A DNA stretch of 64,000 bases from Frankia sp. QA3. GTDB lineage: Bacteria; Actinomycetota; Actinomycetes; Frankiales; Frankiaceae. The stretch lies in assembly GCF_000262465.1 (NCBI RefSeq), contig NZ_CM001489.1, positions 6,037,418 through 6,101,417 of the forward strand. Direction: 5' to 3'. This document shows, piece after piece, positions 44,834 to 52,788 of the stretch. Made by a program: the position numbers and the translations under genes. Under the pieces are notes generated by a model, which saw nothing but the letters and a program-made list of their open reading frames with translations, did not search any database and was not told where the DNA came from. Position 1 is the stretch's first letter. Each line of letters begins with the position of its first letter.

Positions 44834-45932
44834 TCAGACGCCGTCGTCGGCGCACAGCGCCCAGACGTCGGTGTAGGTGTTCGGCGAGCTCGCGCCGCCG
44901 GTGTGGCTGAAGGCCGTCCAGTACGCGGCGGTGGTGGTCCCGTCGCTGACGGGGCTGCCGCCGGAGATGCTGGGGAAGCTGCCGTTGAGGTGGTCGCCGC
45001 CCGAACCCGGGCCGGTGAAGTCGGTGGTCGTCACGCTGCCGCCGCTGATGGCGGCACCGCCGCTGATCAGCTTCCCGTCCCCGTCCCCGTCCCCGCCGCC
45101 GCAGCCGACCGTGGCCGTCTGGCCGGTGGTCGCCGAGGTCGGCCCGCTCACCTCGCTGTAGCGGACCTTCACGGTGGCCCCGCTGACGTTGATGCCGCTG
45201 CCGCTGCAGATCGCGTAGGCGTAGGTCACGTTGCCGGTGCCGCCTCCGCCGCCGTTCCACCCGACGGCCGCCCAGGAGTTCGGGTTGGTCGCACCGTCGG
45301 CCGCCGCCTTCTGGCCGTAGTCGTGGGCGGCGTCGTTGAAGGTGGGGAAGCTGGCGATCGGCTTGAGGCTGCCGATGCTCGCCGGGGTGGTGCGCGCGCC
45401 ACCGCCGAGCAGGATCGTGTTCGCCGGGCAGGTCGCCACCACCAGGTTGACCGTCGACGCCGCCGAGGGCCCGCTGGCCTTGTTCATCACCACCTGGGTG
45501 TGGTTGACCAGGTTGCTGGTCAGGCAGGTCGCGTAGGGGGTGGTGAAGTAGGCGGCGTCGGTCGCGCCCCCGGTGCCGCCGATGCCGAGCCAGTGCGTCA
45601 CGTCGGTGCCGACGACGCCGGTGGAGCCGGTGTACTCGGTGCCGCCGTCGGAGCTGGGCTCGCTGCCGTTCACGTGGTTGCCGTTCGACGCCGAGCCGGT
45701 GCCGATGGCCTGGTTGATCCCGCCGCCGGCGATGAGGCCGCTGCTGCAGTCGGCGTGGGTCGAGATCTCGGCCGAAGGCCGCCCCGGGCCCGCTGGTCGC
45801 CTCGGGTGTCTTCACCGTGACACCCACGGTGTTCACGTGCGCGGTCCCCGGTAGCGCCACGGCCAGCAGGGCCCCCAGGCCCAGCGCCGGGGAACTGCCC
45901 ACCGCACGACGACGGAGGGTCACTTTCGCCAT
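44834..45932 (-). pseudogene. Secreted Thr/Ser/Gly-rich protein with one frameshift
   Basis: Starts at ATG 45932 with a signal peptide ('RRAVGSSPALGLGALLAVAL'). At about 45775-45790, in a GGGCCCGGGGCGGCC tract, the frame changes. The main body follows in the other frame: 'EISTHADCSSGLIAGGGINQ', 'TEYTGSTGVVGTDVTHWLGI', 'VNLVVATCPANTILLGGGAR', 'NSWAAVGWNGGGGGTGN' and a final 'VWALCADDGV'. The body alone can start only at codon GTG 45673. The protein resembles its downstream neighbour in general style (surface, Cys-poor, Gly-rich). Either both genes are decaying or both switch by slippage; a sequencing error cannot be excluded. Confidence 0.65.
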
Positions 45933-46188
45933 CAGATTTCTCCTCTGTTGCGAGGTGGCCCCGGACCCCGGTCGCGCATGCACAGGGTGCTCGGCAGCCG
46001 GCGGAAACCCCCGCGAGCACGCTCGCACCCGCGGCCGTCTGTCGACGTCAGGAGCCGGGTCGCACCCGGCATGGTTGCGCGAATACGGACGCTAGCGCCA
46101 ATAAATTCCGTATACACGGAGTTTCTGCCGAATATTGTGCGCGGATGAGTTTCTGTCGATCGTCGCGACCCGAGGCGGGGGACTGCCG

Positions 46189-47247
46189 CTACCTGCGGCG
46201 CAGCGCGGCCAGACAGAGAGTCAGGCCCGGACCGAACGCCATCGCGACGGCGGTCGCGCCGGTCGCGAGGTCCCCGCGGATCTGGTCGAGGACGAGCAGG
46301 ACGGTGCCCGACGAGCAGTTCCCCCGGGTCGCGAGGACACGGCGGGTCACGGCGGTCTGCGCGGGAGCCAGGGCCAGGCGCTCCTCGACGACGTCGACGA
46401 TGCGCGGGCCGCCGGGATGCACGGCCCAGCCCCCGACGTCGGCCGGGTGCGCGCCGATCGGTTCCAGCAGCGCCGCGGTCGCCTCCTCGACATGCTTCGC
46501 GAGGACGTCGGGCACCTCGCGGGACAGCCCCATGCGGAAGCCGTGGTCGGTGACGTGCCAGCTCATCAGGTCCGCGCTGTCCGGGGCGGTCGCGGCGGTG
46601 GTGTCGAGCACCTCCAGGCCGCGGGCGGCGTCGGGGACGAGCACGATCGCCGCGGCGGCGTCGCCGAACAGGGCGTGCGCGACGACCTGCTCCAGGTCCC
46701 GGTGCGGCTGCTCGGGCTGGATGTGCAGGGAGGTCAGCTCCACGCAGAGCACGAGCGCGGGCAGCCGGCGGGACCGGACGAAGTCCGCCGCCGCGCCCAT
46801 CCCCGGGATGGCGCCGTAGCAGCCCATGTGCCCGACCAGCAGGCGGCGCACCGATGGGGGCATGCCGAGCTCGCGGGCGAGCTGGATGTCCAGACCCGGC
46901 GTCGCGTAGCCGGTGCAGGAGACCACGACGAACAGCCCGACCTCGGCGGCGCGCAGCCCGGCGTCCGCCAGCGCACCTCGCACGGCACGCCGGCCCAGCG
47001 GGGGCGCCTCGTCGACGTAACGGCGCATCCGCGCGGCCGTCGACCAGCCGCTGGCGTCCTCCCGGCGTGGATCCACCACCCCGTGGCGCGTCTGGACCCC
47101 GGCTCCGAGGAACAGCCGGCGGGCCAGACGGTCGCCCCGGTACCGCCGCTCGAAGACCTCGTCCCACAGACTCTGCTGGTCGAAGGAGCCGGGAAACGCC
47201 GCGCCCATGCCCGTGATGACGGCGGCGGTTCCGGTTCCCCCGCTCAC
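46189..47247 (-). CDS. Type III polyketide synthase
   Basis: A 352-residue chalcone-synthase-fold enzyme that condenses malonyl-CoA onto a starter CoA. The Cys-His-Asn triad is visible: Cys in 'GHMGCYGAIPGMG' (about 142), His in 'WAVHPGGPRIVD' (about 276) and Asn in 'TRGNCSSGTVLLVLD' (about 309). 'VVVSCTGYATPGLD' and 'HALFGDAAAAIVL' are also typical. The start is GTG 47247, within the stop of the acyl-CoA dehydrogenase gene (GTGA), so it is the last gene of a coupled set. The product class (alkylresorcinol, pyrone or tetrahydroxynaphthalene) cannot be told by eye. Confidence 0.94.
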   Translation of the reverse strand: MSGGTGTAAVITGMGAAFPGSFDQQSLWDEVFERRYRGDRLARRLFLGAGVQTRHGVVDPRREDASGWSTAARMRRYVDEAPPLGRRAVRGALADAGLRAAEVGLFVVVSCTGYATPGLDIQLARELGMPPSVRRLLVGHMGCYGAIPGMGAAADFVRSRRLPALVLCVELTSLHIQPEQPHRDLEQVVAHALFGDAAAAIVLVPDAARGLEVLDTTAATAPDSADLMSWHVTDHGFRMGLSREVPDVLAKHVEEATAALLEPIGAHPADVGGWAVHPGGPRIVDVVEERLALAPAQTAVTRRVLATRGNCSSGTVLLVLDQIRGDLATGATAVAMAFGPGLTLCLAALRRR

Positions 47248-48470
47248 CACCGGGTCACGTCCGCGTCCGCCTCCGGGTCGCCGCCGAGCGCCGCGAGTCC
47301 CAGCCAGTCGGCGCAGACATCGGTCGTCGCGGGTTGCAGGGAGCCGCACCGGGCGTCGCGGTAGAGCCGTTCCAGCGGGTGCCCGCGGCGGGTGGCGGCG
47401 GTTCCGCACGCCTCGACGATCGAGGCCGCGACGTCCTGCGCCGTCCGTCCGGCGAGCAGCTTGGCCCGCCACACCCATCGGTTCGTCGACGCCGAGCCCG
47501 GGTCGGCGTCGACCCGGTGTGCGCACTCGTCCACCACGGCGTCGAGCGCGGCCAGCGCGGCGTCGGCGTGGCCGAACCGGGCCCGCACGGCGGGCAGCCC
47601 GGCGAGGCCGCCCGGCATCTCGACCGTGCGCCGGGCGCGGGCGTACTCGACCCCCGCGTCGAACGCGGCCCGGCCGACTCCGGCGTAGACGGCGGCGTAG
47701 GAGGCGACCAGCCACTGGGGCATGACCTGCGCCACCAGCAGGCTCAGCCCCTCCAGGCCACCGACCAGCGCATCCGCCGGAACCCAGACGTCGAGGCGCA
47801 CATCGTGGCTGCCGGTGCCCCGCATGCCGAGGGTGTCCCAGGCCGGCTCGACGCTCACCCCGGTGCCGCGCGGGACCAGGAAATGACTGACCTTCGCCCC
47901 CGGTTCGGAGCCGTCGGCCGCGCGGGCGGCGACGAAGTAGACGTCCGCGTGCGACGCCCCCGAGCAGAACGACTTCACCCCGGTGATGCGGTAGCCGCCG
48001 TCCTCGCGCCGGTAGCGGGTCCGCAGCTCGGACAGCCGGGAGCCGGCGCCCCGTTCGCTCATCGCGACGGCGATGAACTCCCCGGCCGCGGCGCGGGCCA
48101 GCATCCGGTCACGGGCGGCGAAGAACGACTCCGGTGCCCCCATCGCGCGGGCGAGCCCGTCGGGTGTCCCGGCCAGTGCTCCCACGACCGAGGTGTGCAT
48201 GTTCAGGACCAGGGCGGTCGCGCCGCTGCCCGCGGCGAGCACCCGCGCCGCGTCGGCCCAGTCGGCGAAGCCGGCGCCGTACCCGCCGAGCCGGGCGGGC
48301 ACGAGCAGGCCAAGCAGCCCCGCGTCCCGCAGATCGTCGAGGTCGGCGGCGGGCAGCTCCCCGTCCCGGTCTGCGGCGCCGGCGCGGGCGGCGATCGAGT
48401 CGACGACGCCGCGGGCGAGCCGCGCGCCGTCGACCTCATGGCCGCGGGGTGCCGGGATCGTGGCGTTCAT
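47244..48470 (-). CDS. Acyl-CoA dehydrogenase-like flavoprotein
   Basis: A 408-residue FAD protein of the acyl-CoA dehydrogenase fold. 'LLVPARLGGYGAGFADW' (55-71), 'AVAMSERGAGSRLSELRT' (the flavin loop) and 'GYRITGVKSFCSGASHADVY' mark the N-terminal and middle domains, and 'AAIVEACGTAATRRGHPLER'-like sequence marks the C-terminal helices. Within polyketide loci such proteins act as desaturases or as flavin hydroxylases of aromatic rings. Coupled on both sides: ATGA with the methyltransferase upstream and GTGA with the PKS downstream. Confidence 0.9.
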   Translation of the reverse strand: MNATIPAPRGHEVDGARLARGVVDSIAARAGAADRDGELPAADLDDLRDAGLLGLLVPARLGGYGAGFADWADAARVLAAGSGATALVLNMHTSVVGALAGTPDGLARAMGAPESFFAARDRMLARAAAGEFIAVAMSERGAGSRLSELRTRYRREDGGYRITGVKSFCSGASHADVYFVAARAADGSEPGAKVSHFLVPRGTGVSVEPAWDTLGMRGTGSHDVRLDVWVPADALVGGLEGLSLLVAQVMPQWLVASYAAVYAGVGRAAFDAGVEYARARRTVEMPGGLAGLPAVRARFGHADAALAALDAVVDECAHRVDADPGSASTNRWVWRAKLLAGRTAQDVAASIVEACGTAATRRGHPLERLYRDARCGSLQPATTDVCADWLGLAALGGDPEADADVTRW

Positions 48471-49273
48471 CCGTGTTCCCTCCCGCTCGCGATCCTGGTT
48501 CCGATCGCCTGGTAGACACCGGCGGTGGAGCCGGTCGGCAGCATTCGCACCGAGTCGGCCCGGCGGGCCAGCCAGCGGGCGTAATCGAGGAGCGAGGGGC
48601 GAAGGCCGCCGACGACCGTCATCTCGATGCCGCATCGGCCCAGCGCGAGGGCCAACCGGTCGGGCGCGACGAGCAGCCGCGGATCGTGGATGCGCGGCGG
48701 CGGCCCGCCGGGAAGTCGTTCGGCGACGCCCACCAGGGCCACCCGGCAGAACAGTGTGTCGGCGAGGGTGTCGATGACGAGTGTGCCGCCCGGGGCGAGC
48801 ACCCGCGCGATCGCCGCGCAGGCGGTGTCGAGGTCGGCGAGGTGCTCGAACAGCTCGCCGGCGACGACGCAGGGGAACTGCCCGTCCCGGAACGGCAGGC
48901 GCCTCACGTCGGCCCGGATCGCCGCGACGCCGTGCCCGGCGGCCTGCCGCAGCGCCGGCGAGGACAGGTCGACGCCGACATGCCGCCAGCCGGCGAGCCG
49001 GCCGGTCAGCGCCAGGGAGAGCAGCCCGGCACCGCAGGCGAGGTCGAGCAGTGCGGCGCCCGGCTCGGGCGGATCCGGGATGAGCCGGCCCCGTGCCTCG
49101 GCCAGCCAGCGCAACGCGGCGAACCGCCCGTGCGGGGGCCACCATTCGTCGGCGAGGTCGTCGTATTGGGCGGGATCGTTCCTGGCCCGCCGCGGCAACC
49201 GCCGTCTGCCCGGGAGACCGGCGCCGGTCGCAGGCGGCAGTTCCGCTCCCGCCGCTCCCGTTGACCTGTCCAC
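48467..49273 (-). CDS. UbiG-like class I SAM methyltransferase
   Basis: A 268-residue methyltransferase resembling UbiG-type 3-demethylquinone O-methyltransferases. 'YDDLADEWWPPHGRFAALRW' (37-56) is the typical UbiG N-terminal pattern. 'LLDLACGAGLLSLALTG' is motif I, 'VGVDLSSPALRQAA' the acidic loop and 'FPCVVAGELFEHLADLDTA' motif II. Likely O-methylates the phenolic product made by the PKS/prenyltransferase pair. It overlaps the flavoprotein gene by 4 bases. Confidence 0.92.
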   Translation of the reverse strand: MDRSTGAAGAELPPATGAGLPGRRRLPRRARNDPAQYDDLADEWWPPHGRFAALRWLAEARGRLIPDPPEPGAALLDLACGAGLLSLALTGRLAGWRHVGVDLSSPALRQAAGHGVAAIRADVRRLPFRDGQFPCVVAGELFEHLADLDTACAAIARVLAPGGTLVIDTLADTLFCRVALVGVAERLPGGPPPRIHDPRLLVAPDRLALALGRCGIEMTVVGGLRPSLLDYARWLARRADSVRMLPTGSTAGVYQAIGTRIASGREHG

Positions 49274-49404
49274 ATGTCTCCCGGGTTGGTCTGGAGAACT
49301 CGGTGTCCGCGGCTGTGGCGGCGACCAGTCCGACGCAATCTGTGCTTACGGATGCGCTCAGGGTAATGGTCGGCCCGGCCGCAAGCCGGCACCCCGACGT
49401 GGTG

Positions 49405-50232
49405 TCAGACGGGGCGGGTGCCGGCGGCGACGACGAGCGCGACGTCGATCGCGGCGACGGCCATCGCGGCGCGAAACGCGTACCGGTCACCGAGGCGCTG
49501 GCCGAACCCGGTCAGCCCGGCCACCGCGGCCAGCGCGCACACCTGCCAGCCGCGCGGGTGCCCCGGGCCGAGGACCGCGACGACGGAGCCCGCCGCGAGC
49601 AGCAGCGCGGCCGCTCTGCGGACACCGGCCGCGCCGAGGCGCTGCGGCAGGCCGCGCACCCCCGTGCGGGCGTCGGCGTCGAGGTCCGGCAGGACGTTGG
49701 CGAAGTGGGCGCCTGAGCCGAGCAACGCCCCCGCCAGCGGCAGCCACCACGGTGGCGCGGGATGGCCGGGCAGCCCGAGGACGACGAAGGCGGGTAGCAG
49801 CGCGAACGAGACGGCGTAAGGGACGACGGACAGCGGGGTCGCCTTCAGCCCGAGGTTGTACGCCCAGGCACCCGCGACCGCGACGAGATGGGCCACTCCA
49901 GCCGGTCCGCCCGAGGCGAACGACAACGGCACGCAGGCGACCAGCGCCGTCGCGGTGGCCACGGCGACCGTTCCCGGCGCGAGGTCGTCGACGACGATCG
50001 GCTTGTCCGTCCGCCCCCCGGCGGTGTCCCGGCCGCGGTCGACGAGGTCGTTGCTCCAGCCGACCGAGAGCTGACCGGTGCCGACAGCCGCCGCGACCGC
50101 GACGACCCCGGTCGCCGTGCGAGCGCTGGCGACCGCGAGCGCCGTCGCGAACAGCGTCACCGCGGCCGTGGGCTCCGGATGGCAGGCCCGCGCCAGCGCG
50201 GCGAACCGTCTTCCGTTGGCCGGTCGTGCCAC
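49405..50232 (-). CDS. UbiA-family membrane prenyltransferase
   Basis: A 275-residue integral membrane protein with eight or so hydrophobic helices. The two Asp-rich motifs of UbiA enzymes are visible: 'GWSNDLVDRGRDTAGGRTDK' (first, NDxxDxxxD) and 'ANVLPDLDADARTGVRGLPQ' (second). These enzymes attach a prenyl chain to an aromatic or quinone acceptor. GTG 50232 lies 13 bases after the phosphatase gene stop, so the phosphatase and this gene probably share a transcript. A 131-base gap separates it from the methyltransferase gene. Confidence 0.93.
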   Translation of the reverse strand: MARPANGRRFAALARACHPEPTAAVTLFATALAVASARTATGVVAVAAAVGTGQLSVGWSNDLVDRGRDTAGGRTDKPIVVDDLAPGTVAVATATALVACVPLSFASGGPAGVAHLVAVAGAWAYNLGLKATPLSVVPYAVSFALLPAFVVLGLPGHPAPPWWLPLAGALLGSGAHFANVLPDLDADARTGVRGLPQRLGAAGVRRAAALLLAAGSVVAVLGPGHPRGWQVCALAAVAGLTGFGQRLGDRYAFRAAMAVAAIDVALVVAAGTRPV

Positions 50233-50245
50233 GGGTGCGACAGTC

Positions 50246-52651
50246 TCACGGCCGGTCGCGACGCTGGATGACGATGAGGCAGGTGTCGTCGTCGGTGTCG
50301 GGGGTGGTGTGCTCGAGGACGTGGTCGGCCTGCCGGGCGACGTCCGGCTGGCGCTGGGCGGCGATCCGCAGGAGGGCGCCGAGCGAGGTGTCCAGACCGG
50401 TGCCACGGCGTTCGATGAGACCGTCGGTGAACAGCAGGAGGATGTCCTCGCGGTCCAGGTGGTGGACCGTCTCCTGATAGGTCGCGTCGGGCTCGACGCC
50501 GAGCAGCAGGCCGTCGGGGGGCGTCAGGGTGCTGGCGGAGCCGCCGCGGACGAGGACCGGGGGCAGGTGCCCCGCGCGGGCCCACCGCAGGGTGTGGTCC
50601 GACGGTCGGTACAGGCCGCAGATCACGGTCGCGGTGATGTCGTCGGTGAGGTGGTAGGTGACCCGGTTGAGCCAGTGCAGCAGTTGCGCGGGCCCCGCGC
50701 CGGTGACGGCGAGACCGCGAAGGCTGTTGCGCAGGGTCACCATGCCGGACACCGTTCTGATGCTGTGGCCCGCGACATCGCCGACGACCAGCAGGACGTC
50801 GCCGCCAGGGAGGGTGACGGCGTCGTACCAGTCTCCGCCGACGAGGTGTTCCTGTTCGGCCGGGCGGTAACGGACCGCGACCGCGAGTCCGCTGGCTTCG
50901 ACGGCCTCGTCGGAGCCGGGCAGGAGCGCCCGCTGCAGGGTGAGCGCGAGGCGGTGCTGGCCGGCGGCACGCGCCTCGGAGTCGGCGAGCTGGTGCCGGG
51001 TGGCGTCGAGGACGACCTGCGTGCGGTAGTGGCTCGTCAGGTCCTGGTAGACGCCGCGGACCGCGACCAGCGTCCCGGCGGTGTCGGTCACGGGTTCGGC
51101 GAGCGCGCGTAGCTGCCGCATCGTCCCGTCGGGGAGCAGGACCCGGAAGGAGACCGTGACCGTGCGCTTGAGCCTCAGCAGCGCGTCGCGCAGCTGGTCG
51201 AGGGCCGCCCGGTCCTGGGGATGAACGTGCGAATCAAGATCGTCGAGGGGGATGGGTGGAGCGTGGCGAGCCCGGCCGAACAGCTCGTAGGTGTGCCGGG
51301 TCCATCGCACCCCGCCGGTGCGGACGTCCTCCTGCCAGGCGCCGAACCGGCCAAGGCGCTGGACGGCGCGCAGCAGCGAATCCCCTCCATCGCCCCCCTC
51401 GCCGACGGTCCAGCTGATGGCGATGCCGTCGAAGAGGCGCCCGATGCGCACGTCCACCTCCTCGGTGACGACCACGTCGTCGACCAGGGTGAGCAGGACC
51501 GTGCCGTCGGCGCGGAACGGCTCGCCGGTGCGCAGGACCTCGACCGCCTGGTCGAACAGGCCCGCGTTGGCACCGATGAGGGGGTAGAGCTCCAGCAGGT
51601 TGCGCCCGTGCAGCGCGGCGGGTGGCCGCCCACCCGGATCCACGAAGCCCTCGCCGACGTGGTCGACGCGGAAGTCGAGCACCTCGCCGTCGTGGGCCCG
51701 CACGGCGTGCGCCAGCAGCACCGACCCGCAGACGGCGTCGAGGAACGCCGGCAGCCAGGCCACCCTGGCCGCCAGGGCCCCGGAGCCGTCGAGGGTCTGC
51801 GCCGCCACGGCGCCGGGCGTGGCGGGTCCGCCCGGGGGACGCAGGCTGTGCAGGCACAGGTCGGCGAGCGCGGTGAGTTCGCGCTGCATCCCCGCCGGGA
51901 ACTCCGCGCGCGGGGCCGGCCAGCAGATCTCCATGGCTCCCACGACGGCACCGGCCCGCAGGAACGGCAACGCCGCCCGTGCTCCCCGCCAGCGACCCAG
52001 CCGGGGTGTCCCGTCGGCGCCGCCCGCCGTGACCTCCGGCCCCGCCGGCGATCCGGTCGGCCACCACTGCGGCGTGCCCAGGCGCGCGGCGCGCAGGGCG
52101 GCGCAGTCCATCTGCGGCGGGATCCGCTGCCAGCGGCTCGCCTCGAGCAGGCCCAGACCCGCCTCCCCGACCAGGGCGAGCGCGCCGTCCGGTTCCAGCA
52201 TCCAGAAGGCCACGGCCACGGCCCCCAACGGCGCCAGGACCTCGGCGTGGACGGCCTGCGCGACCGGGCTGCCGTCGGTGGCGTGGCCGACGGCGGCCTG
52301 CGCCAGCCATGCGCGGCGGCGGGCGTCCTCGGCGAGTGGCGGCCGCGCGGCCGCGCCCGGAGCTTGGCCGAGCACCTCGGCCGCGAAGTCGGCCGGGGCG
52401 ACCCCGGCAGCGGAGGCGAGCCGGCGCAGCTGCTCGCCGGCCTCGGTCACCGAACACCGCAACCGCTCGACCAGGACCCCGGTCGCGACGTCGATCAGAG
52501 TGTCGGAGGCGGCGCGTGACTGCCAGTCCGCAAGCTGCCGCTGCTGCCGGGCGATCACACTCAGCAGCCCCGCCGCGGGGCCGGACCGGCCGGCGCTGCT
52601 TTCTGCGGAGCCCACGACCGTGTCTCCTTGTCCAGCCCGATCGCTGGCCAC
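50246..52651 (-). CDS. ANTAR/GAF/PAS/PP2C (SpoIIE) sensor phosphatase
   Basis: An 801-residue multidomain sensor. Order: ANTAR-like RNA-binding helices (about 35-95, 'ASDTLIDVATGVLVERLRCS'); GAF (about 110-270); a first PAS-like domain (about 300-415); a PAS_3 domain (about 430-545, 'GAWQEDVRTGGVRWTRHTYE' and 'FRVLLPDGTMRQLRALAEPV'); then a SpoIIE/PP2C domain (about 560-800) with 'HLVGGDWYDAVTLPGGDVLL', 'VGDVAGHSI', 'ARAGHLPPVLV', 'LLFTDGLIERRG' and 'DDDTCLIVIQR'. It probably dephosphorylates an anti-anti-sigma factor on a signal. Thirteen bases upstream of the UbiA gene, and divergent from the giant histidine kinase. Confidence 0.93.
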   Translation of the reverse strand: MASDRAGQGDTVVGSAESSAGRSGPAAGLLSVIARQQRQLADWQSRAASDTLIDVATGVLVERLRCSVTEAGEQLRRLASAAGVAPADFAAEVLGQAPGAAARPPLAEDARRRAWLAQAAVGHATDGSPVAQAVHAEVLAPLGAVAVAFWMLEPDGALALVGEAGLGLLEASRWQRIPPQMDCAALRAARLGTPQWWPTGSPAGPEVTAGGADGTPRLGRWRGARAALPFLRAGAVVGAMEICWPAPRAEFPAGMQRELTALADLCLHSLRPPGGPATPGAVAAQTLDGSGALAARVAWLPAFLDAVCGSVLLAHAVRAHDGEVLDFRVDHVGEGFVDPGGRPPAALHGRNLLELYPLIGANAGLFDQAVEVLRTGEPFRADGTVLLTLVDDVVVTEEVDVRIGRLFDGIAISWTVGEGGDGGDSLLRAVQRLGRFGAWQEDVRTGGVRWTRHTYELFGRARHAPPIPLDDLDSHVHPQDRAALDQLRDALLRLKRTVTVSFRVLLPDGTMRQLRALAEPVTDTAGTLVAVRGVYQDLTSHYRTQVVLDATRHQLADSEARAAGQHRLALTLQRALLPGSDEAVEASGLAVAVRYRPAEQEHLVGGDWYDAVTLPGGDVLLVVGDVAGHSIRTVSGMVTLRNSLRGLAVTGAGPAQLLHWLNRVTYHLTDDITATVICGLYRPSDHTLRWARAGHLPPVLVRGGSASTLTPPDGLLLGVEPDATYQETVHHLDREDILLLFTDGLIERRGTGLDTSLGALLRIAAQRQPDVARQADHVLEHTTPDTDDDTCLIVIQRRDRP

Positions 52652-52788
52652 TCACCCGGGCAGGGGTGGATGGCCATGGCGCCGGTCTTGTCGCGCTTAC
52701 CCTACTGCAGAACCCCCGTGAGGATCTGGACATCGACCTTGAGGGTTCCCGGTGGACGGGCCCCGCGGCGACAGGCAGGAGGACAACG

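Noticed and set aside
43659..46028. Single 789-codon secreted protein
   Set aside because: It joins two separate genes through the wrong frame; the middle part is Arg/His-rich shadow sequence, while two signal peptides and two bodies are visible in other frames.
45932..47167. Leftward open frame upstream of the secreted protein
   Set aside because: Arg/Pro/Ala-rich shadow of the type III PKS gene, which has its triad in another frame.
52309..52788. N-terminal extension of the giant histidine kinase
   Set aside because: It overlaps the divergent phosphatase start and encodes low-complexity sequence; a strong AGGAGG box points to GTG 52789.
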